Part shown: one piece after another, positions 28,210-37,252 of the stretch
Numbering within the stretch: position 1 is the first letter of the stretch
Layout of the letters: each line of letters begins with the position of its first letter
Origin: Dictyobacter kobayashii
GTDB lineage: Bacteria; Chloroflexota; Ktedonobacteria; Ktedonobacterales; Ktedonobacteraceae
DNA length: 64,000 nucleotides
Reading direction: 5' to 3'
NCBI RefSeq assembly: GCF_003967555.1
Contig: NZ_BIFS01000001.1
Location: 2,108,001-2,172,000, forward strand
Notes under the pieces: generated by a model
What the model saw: only the letters and a program-made list of their open reading frames with translations
Databases searched by the model: none
What the model was told of the DNA's origin: nothing
Translations under genes and position numbers: made by a program

Positions 28210-29124
28210 TTAAGCCACAGACTCCTGGCGTCTGATATAGGAGACCTTTTGCTGATCGGAAAAGCCCCAGGTTTTGAAGAGATTATTGTATGTGCCATCG
28301 CTTTTAACGGCATCAAACGACTTCTGGATACCATTCAGCATTGATGTATCACCTTTGCGAATAGTAATCCCATAAGGTGCCGCGTTCACCACTGAACCAC
28401 CGACCTCGAACTGACCTGGATTGAGTTTGTTATAGTAGTCGGTAACAGGCGAATCTTGATAGGTTGCATCGACGCGTCCATTTGACAGCAATTGTATCAC
28501 ATCTGTTTGCGACTGCAATACAGTCTGCTTGATGGTAGGCTTCCCAGCCTTTGTGCAATCCTTGCTACCGGCATCCAGGTCATCTTTTTCAACGGTACCA
28601 GTCTGGACACCAATATTCAGGCCGCACAGATCGGCAACTGTCTTGAGATTCTTGGGATTGCCTTTGGGAACCAGTAAGGACTCACCTGCATTGAAATAGG
28701 GAACAAAATCAAAGGTCTGCTTGCGCTTATCATTGATGGTAACGGAGGAGATTACCACGTCGAAGCGCTTGTTTCTCAGATCATCAAAGATAGTGTCAAA
28801 ACTGGTCTTCTGAATAACAACTTTTAATCCCATGCGTGCACCAATGGCTTTGATCAGATCAATATCAAAACCAACGTAGCTATTCGTTTTGGTATCCACA
28901 AACTCCATTGGTGTGTAGGTGGTATCACTACCAACCAGCAGCGTTCCTGGAGTGACAAGGTCTGTCGGGGCTGCCACGCTGGGTTTGACAGCGGTAGTCG
29001 TGCTGGTGGATGTGCTGCCACTGCCGGGAGTGCCGCAGGCGGCCAGTAAAAGCGACAGGAAAGATGCCAGCAAGAGCCCTGCCAATGGTAGGCGCTGGAT
29101 ATAGGTGCGGGAAGGAGAGAACAT
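28210..29124 (-). CDS. Amino-acid ABC transporter receptor lipoprotein (copy 1)
   Basis: A 304-residue receptor. Signal peptide with lipobox LLAAC, lipidated Cys30, a Ser/Thr spacer, then a family 3 solute-binding fold (LLVGSDTTYTPMEFVD, VGFDIDLIKAIGARMG, DVVISSVTINDKRK). GGAGGT lies 8 nt before the ATG. It is the receptor closest to the permease and ATPase and forms the operon core with them. It is paralogous to the proteins at 29448-30332 and 30516-31415, closest to the latter (shared TDVIQLL, DATYQDSPVTDYYNKLNPGQFEVGG). Confidence 0.94.
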   Translation of the reverse strand: MFSPSRTYIQRLPLAGLLLASFLSLLLAACGTPGSGSTSTSTTTAVKPSVAAPTDLVTPGTLLVGSDTTYTPMEFVDTKTNSYVGFDIDLIKAIGARMGLKVVIQKTSFDTIFDDLRNKRFDVVISSVTINDKRKQTFDFVPYFNAGESLLVPKGNPKNLKTVADLCGLNIGVQTGTVEKDDLDAGSKDCTKAGKPTIKQTVLQSQTDVIQLLSNGRVDATYQDSPVTDYYNKLNPGQFEVGGSVVNAAPYGITIRKGDTSMLNGIQKSFDAVKSDGTYNNLFKTWGFSDQQKVSYIRRQESVA

Positions 29125-29268
29125 AGATGGGAACCTCCACTTTACGAATAAATAGTTCGTTCTCGTGCTAGTGACGATGAAAATAGGATAGTTTCAACCA
29201 CTCAACCATAGCGCTCGTAGCAACAATGCTGCTTAAGGAACGAGAGAACATACTCCGTTAAGTTCGAG

Positions 29269-29308
29269 TTACGTAGTCTTTGGATGAATACATCCGTATT
29301 ACGTAATC
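29269..29308. promoter_or_regulatory. Possible operator: direct repeats TTACGTArTC 30 bp apart
   Basis: TTACGTAGTC (29269-29278) and TTACGTAATC (29299-29308) are spaced three helical turns apart around a short GGATG/CATCC hairpin, about 145-185 bp upstream of receptor gene 1. This could bind a dimeric regulator. No known site is matched. Confidence 0.25.
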
Positions 29309-29392
29309 TACGTTTAAATATAACCTCTATCTCACAGGAAATCACGGCTATATACAATTTGCTATTAAAAAAAGCCCTTGCTAGCTTTTTTC

Positions 29393-29457
29393 AATAGCAT
29401 AAACCAAGCTCAACACTCCCGCCTGCGGCGGGAGTGTTGAGCTTGGTTTATGCTATT
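29393..29457. terminator. 31-bp perfect hairpin, TGC loop, at end of receptor gene 2
   Basis: Arms 29393-29423 and 29427-29457 pair perfectly. The stop codon of receptor gene 2 (29448-29450) lies inside the right arm, so the stem begins within the coding sequence. It insulates receptor gene 2 from the downstream receptor-permease-ATPase unit. Confidence 0.7.
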
Positions 29458-30332
29458 TTCTCGTCATCGGGGAAACCGTACTTGGCGAAGAGTTGGTTGT
29501 ATGAGCCGTCAGCTTTCATGGCTTGCAAGGCTTTCTGGACAGCGTTAAGCATCTCGCTATCACCCTTGCGAATGACCAGTCCACTGGGGCCAGCATCGAT
29601 GGTGGGGCCAGCCAATGCAAATTGACCAGGATTGATCTTATTGTAATAGGCAGCGGACAGTGAGCCCAGGTAGACGACATCCGCGCGGTGATTGGCCAGT
29701 AGCTGGATCACATCGGTAGCAGACTTCAGCACTATCTGTTTGATTTCTGGCTTGCCAGCCGCTTTACAGGCTGCGTCCCGTGCGCCCAGGTCTTTCAACT
29801 GCGAGGTACCAGACTGCACGCCTACCGTTAAATCACAGAGGCCATCAACCCCCTTGACTCCCTTTGGATTGCCGTTGGCGACCAGTAGAGCCGAACCAGC
29901 CTGCATGTAAGGAACAAAATCATATTTGGCTTTGCGCTCATCACTGATGTAGACACTGGCATTAACGATGTCAAAACGCTTGTTGTCGAGATCATTAAAG
30001 ATAGTATCAAAACTGGTCTTCTGAATATTGAGCTTCAATCCCATATGCCTGGCCAGTTGATCGCTTAGATCGATATCAAAACCTGCATAGCTATTGCTTT
30101 TCTGATCAATATATTCCATTGGGAAATAGGTTGGATCAGTGCCAACAGTAAAATTCCCGCCACTAATCAGATCTTTGGGCGCAGCCACACTGGCTTTCAC
30201 TGGTGTTGTATCGGTAGAGGATGATGTGCCTGTCGCTCCTCCACAGGCTGCTAACAAGAGTGTGAGCGCACTCAGGCTGAGCAATAAGGCGAATGAGAGT
30301 CGCTGCTTGAACAAAAGCGTAACTGGTAGCAT
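29448..30332 (-). CDS. Amino-acid ABC receptor lipoprotein (copy 2)
   Basis: A 294-residue receptor from the ATG at 30332, chosen because AAAGGTG lies 5 nt before it and because it places the lipobox Cys at residue 30, as in both paralogues. Family 3 solute-binding fold: FTVGTDPTYFPMEYID, AGFDIDLSDQLARHMG, DVIQLLANHRADVVYLG. In contrast to copies 1 and 3 it has YLGSLSAAYYNKINPGQFALAG rather than the DSPVTDYYN variant, so ligand choice may differ. Bounded downstream by a long hairpin, so expressed separately, presumably feeding the same permease. Confidence 0.92.
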   Translation of the reverse strand: MLPVTLLFKQRLSFALLLSLSALTLLLAACGGATGTSSSTDTTPVKASVAAPKDLISGGNFTVGTDPTYFPMEYIDQKSNSYAGFDIDLSDQLARHMGLKLNIQKTSFDTIFNDLDNKRFDIVNASVYISDERKAKYDFVPYMQAGSALLVANGNPKGVKGVDGLCDLTVGVQSGTSQLKDLGARDAACKAAGKPEIKQIVLKSATDVIQLLANHRADVVYLGSLSAAYYNKINPGQFALAGPTIDAGPSGLVIRKGDSEMLNAVQKALQAMKADGSYNQLFAKYGFPDDEKIA

Positions 30333-30417
30333 AAAAACACCTTTCAAAAATAGCATGCTTTTTTACAGCAAACTAATACAAAACTACATTTGTCACAGCA
30401 GTGATGTAGATAGAAAA

Positions 30418-30450
30418 TTCAGCGTCTTTGCATTGAACAAAGACGCTGAA
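30418..30450 (-). terminator. Intrinsic terminator of receptor gene 3
   Basis: Arms 30418-30430 and 30438-30450 (13 bp, 7-nt loop); on the minus strand the stem is followed by TTTTC. It lies 66 bp past the receptor 3 stop. Confidence 0.75.
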
Positions 30451-30515
30451 AAAACTATACTTATTATTGATACGATTAATACACTGGCAACCGATAATGT
30501 ATCACAATCACAGGT

Positions 30516-31415
30516 TTAAGAGATTTTTTGCTCGGGCGAGAAGCTCCATTTCTCAAACAATTTATTATAGGTGCCATCTTTTTGTACAGCTTTGAAGGCC
30601 GCATCTACCGCCTGTAAGGTGTTGGTATCGCCTTTGCGCACCACAATACCATAAGGCGCGGCATTGGTTAAAGTTCCGCCCACTTCAAACTGGCCAGGAT
30701 TGACCTTATTATAGTAATCGGTCACCGGCGAGTCCTGGAAGGTTGCATCCACACGCCTGTTAGCCAGCAATTGTATCACGTCGGTCTGCGACTGCAAGAC
30801 GGTCTGGTCGATGGCAGGCTTGCCATTTTGCTGACAGGTCTTGCTGGCCGCCACCAGATCGGTATTCTCTACCGTTCCTGTCTGCACCCCAACTTTGTGT
30901 CCACAAAGATCAGTGACCGCTTTTAATTTAAGGGGATTCCCTTTCTGTACCAGCAGGGATTCGCCCGCTCGGAAATAAGGGACAAAATCAAATTTGGCTT
31001 TACGAGCATCATTAATGGTTACAGCCGAGATCACAACATCAAAGCGTTTATTGGAGAGATCATCAAGCAGGGTATCAAAGCCAGTACGCTTGACGGCGGA
31101 GTTTAAACCCATATGTTGTGCCAGCACATCTGATAAGTCGATGTCGAAGCCGACAAACTTGTTCGTGGCGGTATCTATATATTCCATCGGAATATAGGAA
31201 GGATCAGTCCCTACGGTCAGATTGCCACTTGCGACCAGACTGCTGGGAGGGGCAACAGTGGCCGCAGGCTTAGGAAAAGTAGTTGTCGGTGGATTCGCGG
31301 CGGACCCTCCACCTGGATTGCCACCACAGGCACTCATAGCTGCCGCTAACAGGAGCATACAAAGTAAAGCGGCTAACAGGCGCCAGAGATTATAGCGATG
31401 AGAATTAACTAGCAT
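30516..31415 (-). CDS. Amino-acid ABC receptor lipoprotein (copy 3)
   Basis: A 299-residue receptor from the ATG at 31415, which has GGAGGT 7 nt upstream and gives lipobox Cys30 (MSAC). The solute-binding family 3 motifs match copy 1 closely (DVVISAVTINDARK, DATFQDSPVTDYYNKVNPGQFEVGG). It has its own terminator and lies upstream of copy 2 in the same direction. Three receptors and one permease/ATPase pair in 5 kb suggest duplication to widen substrate range or affinity. Confidence 0.92.
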   Translation of the reverse strand: MLVNSHRYNLWRLLAALLCMLLLAAAMSACGGNPGGGSAANPPTTTFPKPAATVAPPSSLVASGNLTVGTDPSYIPMEYIDTATNKFVGFDIDLSDVLAQHMGLNSAVKRTGFDTLLDDLSNKRFDVVISAVTINDARKAKFDFVPYFRAGESLLVQKGNPLKLKAVTDLCGHKVGVQTGTVENTDLVAASKTCQQNGKPAIDQTVLQSQTDVIQLLANRRVDATFQDSPVTDYYNKVNPGQFEVGGTLTNAAPYGIVVRKGDTNTLQAVDAAFKAVQKDGTYNKLFEKWSFSPEQKIS

Positions 31416-31624
31416 AAAAATGGACCTCCATGAAATTAACATTGATTGCCTGCTTACATTCACGTTCTATACATACGTGTGGTCACACATGGGGTCCGGG
31501 GCAAGCAAAAAAAGGCCCGACAATAAATCTGGCCTGTAAAACTTTAGCATAGTCAGAGCAATGAAGCGCGAGAACGACAATGAGGGTTATGGCTGCATTT
31601 TATGTGAAGAGAATGACGGCCTTA

Positions 31625-32200
31625 TCAGGATGATGGGTCAGTGTCACCCATGCTAATTTCTGGAAATGGATGCTGCTCATCAAGCACATGAATCATTTGC
31701 CAGCTTTCCTGGGGCACATCGCGCAGGGCCTGCTGCAACAAAGAGAGATGATATTTGATAACTTGCTCTCCCACAATGCGTCCACGTGCCTGATGTTGAT
31801 CATATTTCATGCAGGTCTCTAGTGAAATATCAAACATAAATAAACAGGTAAAATAATGGTGCCGGGCAGCTAAATCTAGTAAACGCTGGCGCGCATCAGC
31901 CTGTAAAGCCGTACTGTCCGCAATAGTTAAACGCCCCTGAAACATTCTCTTATGAATGATGTAGTAGAAAAGATCGAATGTATCTCTGTTTACCTGCTGA
32001 TTTGTCTCATCATCACAAATTAAGGCCCGGCAATAATCCGACGAAACTATTGAGGTCATTCGATATCCCTGTTGTTTATGTTGCTCGATAAAGGTACGAG
32101 CAAAAGTGCTCTTGCCTGCTCCCGCTGGCCCGCATAATACCATCAGAGTTCGTTCTGGTAAGCTAATATGTTGCACCTGCTGCTCAGAAGCATTTTTCAT
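31625..32200 (-). CDS. Polynucleotide-kinase-like P-loop kinase
   Basis: A 191-residue protein with Walker A GPAGAGKST (24-32), then SSDYCRALICDDE and RGRLTIADSTALQADAR-type motifs (here FQGRLTIADSTALQADAR). This arrangement is typical of the kinase domain of bacterial Pnkp and related 5'-OH polynucleotide kinases, where the SSD.CR segment contacts the nucleic acid. No phosphatase or ligase domain and no Hen1 gene is adjacent, so it is a stand-alone kinase domain; zeta-toxin-like or other small-molecule kinases remain possible. The start at 32200 is chosen for AAAGGAG 10 nt upstream; the longer frame adds an unrelated N-terminus. Confidence 0.75.
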   Translation of the reverse strand: MKNASEQQVQHISLPERTLMVLCGPAGAGKSTFARTFIEQHKQQGYRMTSIVSSDYCRALICDDETNQQVNRDTFDLFYYIIHKRMFQGRLTIADSTALQADARQRLLDLAARHHYFTCLFMFDISLETCMKYDQHQARGRIVGEQVIKYHLSLLQQALRDVPQESWQMIHVLDEQHPFPEISMGDTDPSS

Positions 32201-32513
32201 GAGAGACCTACTCCTTTGTCTGCTCGAAACATATAGTGGATAATAAATTCTAGTGCCTGCTATCCAAATGGCAAACAACACCATCTGTCATCATTCTCAA
32301 TAATACAACCTGAATATCAGACAAAATCTCTCTTTTTGGCCCTCAACCCCATTAAAAACAGGTCAGGAAATGCAAGTTTTTATCTCTTCCATTCAAGTAT
32401 AAAGAATTAGCGGCAATTTAATTTCTATATTCGTACATATTCTCCTCTATGTATCAATAACAGGCTTACAATAAAGACACACCAATGGATGTGGATGGAT
32501 AGAAGGAGTTGGG
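32201..32513. other. Divergent intergenic region, no recognised element
   Basis: About 310 bp between the leftward kinase-like gene and the rightward protease gene. AT-rich; promoters for both genes should be here. TACAAT at 32467-32472 could be a -10 box for the protease gene, but no good -35 box is present. Confidence 0.35.
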
Positions 32514-33904
32514 TTGATGAGATTTTTGCCAGACGTTTTTTCAAAACAGCGACATAGACCTATACGCTCCATGCTGTGGATATGTACGATCAATCTATTA
32601 ATAATCAGTGCGAACCTGTTGCAGGGCTCGCAGCATTCCCAGGCTATCTTACTTCAACAACAGTATGATCAATTCTGGCAGCAGCAGAACGGCCAGGATT
32701 TTCAAAAGTGGCAGGCAAATGGGGTGGTGGCCCAGAACTGGCTTGCTCATGTGAACGTACAGCTGGCACCAATGTTGAAGGCGATTTGTGCAAGCGAAGA
32801 CATCGATGGCGGACATGTGGCTTTTGCTACTACGGTCGGGCTCTGCCGGGGTAAAGATCCTTATCCAGCGGGCAGCTATGACAATAACTCAAATTATTAT
32901 AATGCTGGCTCGTTCTATTTCGGTACCATTACCTCACCAGTGCAGGTGACCAGGCACCCGATTACAACATTGATTGCATCCTGGAATGCAACGACATTGC
33001 CCGGAACCTGGATAGAGACACATGTACGAGTATTGGAAGGCCAGAATTGGACGCATTGGTATCATCTGCCAATCTGGGCCAGCGATACCCATACCATTAC
33101 GCGCCATAGCATTGATAATCAGAGCGATGCTGGCGGCTCGATTGAAACTGATACGTTTGTCACCAATAAGCTGCCTGCCACTGCTTATCAGATGAAGCTA
33201 ACCTTCTTCACAATCAATCCAGCCTTCAGTCCACATTTACAACGCTTCAGTGTCGTGGCTTCTTATGATAGCAGCGCCAGCGCACCCCCATTATTCCAGC
33301 TGATCCAACTGCCTGGGGTAGCAATCTACCCGTGCCACAACGCTCGCAGATGCTCCCTGAATATAAGACACAAAGCTTCGGCGGAGGCGGCGAGGCCTGG
33401 TGCAGTCCTACCTCAACCAGCATGGTGCTGGTTTATTGGTCCAATATACTGGGACAATCTGACCTGAGCCACCCCGTAGCGGAGGTAGCAAAAGGCAGCT
33501 ATGACTATACATATCATGGTACCGGCAACTGGCCCTTCAACACAGCATACGCGGGCACATTTGGTTTAAAGGCCTTTGTCACCCGGCTATACTCATTAAG
33601 TCAGGTAGAGCAATGGATCAAAATAGGAGTCCCGATTGTTATCAGTATTGAGTATAAATCTGGTGAACTAATACATTCGCCCATTCCCAGTTCCAGCGGA
33701 CACCTCATTGTTATACGCGGTTTTACCAGTAGAGGCGATGTAGTTACCAATGATCCAGCCGCACAATCAAACGCCAGGGTACAGATCATTTACCAGCGGG
33801 CAAACCTACAACACGTCTGGCTTGCCGCATCGCAGGGTATGGCATATATCATTTATCCTGAAAATTGGCCTGTACCCATTACAGATCGCTTCAGTTCCTG
33901 GTAA
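32514..33904 (+). pseudogene. Exported peptidase C39-like protein gene with C-tract frameshift
   Basis: First frame (32514 to about 33290): N-terminal hydrophobic helix, then a domain with paired aromatic strands. Second frame (to 33904): PQRSQM...GEAWCSPTSTSM (catalytic-type Cys), GHLIVIRGF (His) and NDPA (Asn/Asp), the C39-like cysteine peptidase order. A C5 run at 33285-33289 separates them; one extra C would give a continuous PIIPADPTAWGSNLPVPQRSQM. A gene of about 463 codons would result. Either a sequence error, a decayed gene or a phase-variable homopolymer. The product would be a secreted or membrane-anchored peptidase acting outside the cell. Confidence 0.75.
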
Positions 33905-34252
33905 CCTGACTCATTGTAATATCTATTTCGATAGTCCATGAGGATAGCTGCAATGCAAGTATACGCATCAGCTTGAATGGGGCACGCGGCTACCGTTTCA
34001 ACAAATGTAGAACATGTGGAACCGCTTCATTACTGTAGACATTCTGGTATAGAAATTGATATACTACCGTGTGTATGGCACTTAGAGGATTATGCTCAAA
34101 TGTAGCCCCTTTTCCTGAAATTGCGCATGCGTGTTCAGGGATGCTCACACAACAACTGAAGCTAGCTTATGCTATATACCATATACCAAATGTGGAATGT
34201 TGCCAGGTAAACACATTCCATTCATCATACACCGATTACCGAGGAGGATGCT
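33905..34252. other. alaS upstream region
   Basis: About 350 bp without a gene. No T-box antiterminator motif was found upstream of this tRNA synthetase gene. Nothing else recognisable apart from the GAGGAGG ribosome site at the end. Confidence 0.4.
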
Positions 34253-36901
34253 GTGTCTGTTGATACGACCCTAACAGGAACCGAAATACGCGCGCGTTTC
34301 CTGGATTTCTATGCCAGTAAAGGCCACGTAAAAATACCTAGTTCATCTCTCGTGCCGCATAATGACCCCACAGTATTGTTGACCACCGCTGGGATGCAGC
34401 AGATGATCCCTTACTTCCTGGGCCGTGAGACTCCTCCTGCGGTACGCATGACCTCTGCGCAAAAATGTTTCCGTACGACCGATATCGATAAAGTTGGTAA
34501 CCAGCGCACATTGACCTTTTTTGAGATGCTCGGAAACTTTTCAGTCGGAGATTATTTTAAACGTGAAGCAATCACCTATGCCTGGGAATTCCTGACCAGG
34601 GTTGTGAATCTGCCAGCCGATCGCTTGCATCCCACGGTCCATCCGGAGGATGATGAAGCACCCCGCTACTGGCATGAGATCGCCGGTTACGCCGATGAGG
34701 CGATTGTACGCCTGGATGAAAACTGGTGGGGGCCTCCCGGAGCCTCTGGTCCTTGTGGCCCTGATTCGGAGATTTATTATGATCGGGGCGTCGAGTATGG
34801 CTGTGGCGCCGCTGATTGTAAACCCGGCTGTGAGTGTGAACGCTTCCTGGAAATCTGGAACCTGGTGTTTATGCAATTCTACCAGGACTTAGATGGCAAG
34901 CGTACACCATTGCCCCGCCGCAATATCGATACCGGTATGGGCCTGGAACGCCTGACCATGGTACTGCAAGGTAAAGAATCAGTCTTTGATACCGACCTTT
35001 TGCGCACCATTATTGATCGCTTTGCCTTGATTACCAATACTCCTTATGGACAAAACGCTAAAAGCGATACCTCCTTGCGCGTGATCGGCGATCACGGTCG
35101 CGCGCTGGTCTTTCTGGCCGCCGATGGCGTCCTCCCCAGTAATGAGGGACGTGGCTATATCTTCCGTCGCATCCTGCGCCGGGCGGTACGCCATGGCAAA
35201 CTGCTCGGACTGGATAAGCCGTTCCTGGCGGAGGCAGCCAATACCGTCATCGATCTGATGGGTGATTATTATACTGAACTCAAGACTCAGCGCGAACGCA
35301 TTATCGAAGTATTGAGCCTGGAAGAGAAAAAATTCAGCCAGACCCTCAATACCGGTCTGAGCCTGCTCAATGACCTCCTGGCCGAGCTGAAAGAGCAGCA
35401 TAAGACGGTCATTCCAGGCGAAGAGGTGTTCCGTCTCTACGATACCCACGGCTTCCCCGTTGAGTTGACTCAGGAGATAGCAGGCGAGCAAGGCTTTAGC
35501 ATCGATACCTCTGGCTTTGAGCAGTCAATGCAGCGCCAGCAGGAGCGCAGCCGCGCCGGTGCCAGTAACACCTTTGCCCAGGCCCAGGACGACCAGGCTC
35601 TGACCGAGATTCTGAAGCGTCAGGGTACAACCGAGTTCCTTGGCTATACCGGCCTGGTTGGCAGTAGCAAAGTTGTCGCCATGGTGGTAAATGGCGAAGA
35701 GGTGACAGAGATCAGTGCGCCCCAACAGGCATTGGTGATCCTGGACAAGACTCCCTTCTACGCCGAAAGTGGTGGCCAGATTGGAGATCATGGTGACCTG
35801 ACAGGGCCGATGGGTAACTTCCAGGTACAGGATACGCGCCGTCCGCTTAAGGGCTTGATCGTCCATTATGGTCAATTGAATGAAGGTCATCTGCGCGTCG
35901 GCGATACGGTCCAGGCCGATGTCATCGAGCAGCGCCGCGCCGATACCATGCGCAATCACAGCGCGACACACTTACTACATAAAGCCTTGCGTGATCTACT
36001 GGGAACCCAGGTGCAGCAGCGCGGCTCTCTCGTTGAGCCTGAGCGCCTGCGCTTCGACTTCACCAGCCCACGCCCATTGACCAGTTCAGATCTGGCCCAT
36101 ATCGATACCCAGATCAATGAGTGGATTCGCGCCAACTATCCTGTCCATACCAACATCATGCCAATTCAGGATGCGATGCAGACGGGAGCCATGGCTCTCT
36201 TCGGCGAAAAATATGATGACATGGTGCGCGTAGTTTCGATGGGTAAAAGTATCGAGCTCTGTGGTGGTACCCACTGCGCCACAACCGGTCAGATCGGCAC
36301 CTATATCACGGTCCAGGAGACCAGTATCGCGGCCGGCATTCGTCGTATCGAGGCCCTGACAGGCCGCGCGGCAGAGGCATTCTTACGCCAGAAACGCGAG
36401 ACGGTCGACAGAATAGCTGCGCTCTTACAGGTACAGTCAGAACAGGTTGAGCCACGTATTGAGCAGCTCTTACAAGATCTGTCCGGCGCACGGCGCCAGA
36501 TTACACAGTACCAGCGCAATGAAGCTCAGGCTCAAGCCCAGAACCTGGTGCGCGAGGCACAGGATGTGGCTGGCGTCCCAGTCGTTGCCGCCAGCGTCAA
36601 TGCCCCCGATGCCAAGGTACTGCGCGACATGGGCGAGACGATACTCAGCAAGTTATCACAACCAGGCGTGGTAGTACTGGCCAGTGATCTCGGCGAACGC
36701 ATCGCGTTACAGGTCAACATTAATTCAACCCTGACTAAACGCGGACTCAATGCGGGCAAACTGGCCGGTACGGTTGGCGAGCGCCTGGGAGGCAAAGGTG
36801 GCGGCCGACCAGACTCAGCACAGGGCGGTGGTAAGGACAAAACGGCTATTCATCCCGCCCTGGAACTTGCAAAAGCCTTTGTGCGTGATAATCTCAAGTA
36901 G
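34253..36901 (+). CDS. alaS: Alanyl-tRNA synthetase
   Basis: An 882-residue enzyme charging tRNA-Ala. The N-terminal class II catalytic core has the motifs RCFRTTDIDKVGNQRTLTFFEMLGNFS (Cys-Phe-Arg and motif 2 region) and GMGLERL (motif 3). The editing domain carries NHSATHLLH and ELCGGTHC, the zinc-binding HxxxH and CxxxH set. The C-terminal C-Ala domain ends with KGGGRPDSAQGGG. The start is a GTG at 34253 with GAGGAGG 7 nt upstream. A hairpin follows. Length is normal. Confidence 0.97.
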   Translation: MSVDTTLTGTEIRARFLDFYASKGHVKIPSSSLVPHNDPTVLLTTAGMQQMIPYFLGRETPPAVRMTSAQKCFRTTDIDKVGNQRTLTFFEMLGNFSVGDYFKREAITYAWEFLTRVVNLPADRLHPTVHPEDDEAPRYWHEIAGYADEAIVRLDENWWGPPGASGPCGPDSEIYYDRGVEYGCGAADCKPGCECERFLEIWNLVFMQFYQDLDGKRTPLPRRNIDTGMGLERLTMVLQGKESVFDTDLLRTIIDRFALITNTPYGQNAKSDTSLRVIGDHGRALVFLAADGVLPSNEGRGYIFRRILRRAVRHGKLLGLDKPFLAEAANTVIDLMGDYYTELKTQRERIIEVLSLEEKKFSQTLNTGLSLLNDLLAELKEQHKTVIPGEEVFRLYDTHGFPVELTQEIAGEQGFSIDTSGFEQSMQRQQERSRAGASNTFAQAQDDQALTEILKRQGTTEFLGYTGLVGSSKVVAMVVNGEEVTEISAPQQALVILDKTPFYAESGGQIGDHGDLTGPMGNFQVQDTRRPLKGLIVHYGQLNEGHLRVGDTVQADVIEQRRADTMRNHSATHLLHKALRDLLGTQVQQRGSLVEPERLRFDFTSPRPLTSSDLAHIDTQINEWIRANYPVHTNIMPIQDAMQTGAMALFGEKYDDMVRVVSMGKSIELCGGTHCATTGQIGTYITVQETSIAAGIRRIEALTGRAAEAFLRQKRETVDRIAALLQVQSEQVEPRIEQLLQDLSGARRQITQYQRNEAQAQAQNLVREAQDVAGVPVVAASVNAPDAKVLRDMGETILSKLSQPGVVVLASDLGERIALQVNINSTLTKRGLNAGKLAGTVGERLGGKGGGRPDSAQGGGKDKTAIHPALELAKAFVRDNLK

Positions 36902-36916
36902 GCTTGCTGCTAACCG

Positions 36917-36941
36917 GGAGGCGATGTTCGCCATCGCCTCC
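36917..36941 (+). terminator. Hairpin after alaS
   Basis: Arms 36917-36926 and 36932-36941 (10 bp) followed by a C/T-rich stretch, 15 bp past the alaS stop. Confidence 0.55.
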
Positions 36942-37252
36942 TCTCTCGCTGTTGGAGTAACGGGGTTTTCAAGCAAAAATATAGAGACATTTCTACTGAT
37001 ATACAAAGAGAAAAAACAATCTATCGCGGTAGAATTACCAGTCACCGGGTACTTTGAGATAATTATGCAGCCTTGCATTGACGAGATACGTCTTAAATAA
37101 ATATGAAAAAACCCGGCTGGTGTAACATCGGTTTTGCCAATAAAGCAATTTTTGTGCTATAAAGTAAACGAATGCCTTAGATAGCCCAACGCACGAGAAA
37201 GCTGCTCAAGCAGAGCTGGCAGCGAGTGGAGCAATAATTTTGGGATGGATAC
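36942..37252. other. Intergenic region with ftsA-like promoter
   Basis: About 310 bp without a gene between alaS and the FtsA-like gene; contains the promoter candidate at 37134-37163 and nothing else recognised. Confidence 0.4.
37134..37163 (+). promoter_or_regulatory. Candidate sigma-A promoter for ftsA-like gene
   Basis: TTGCCA (37134-37139), an 18-bp spacer, and TATAAA (37158-37163), 90 bp before the ATG of the FtsA-like gene. Confidence 0.45.

Noticed and set aside
33905..34252. T-box riboswitch before alaS
   Set aside because: No AGGGTGGNACCGCG-type antiterminator or specifier loop could be found.
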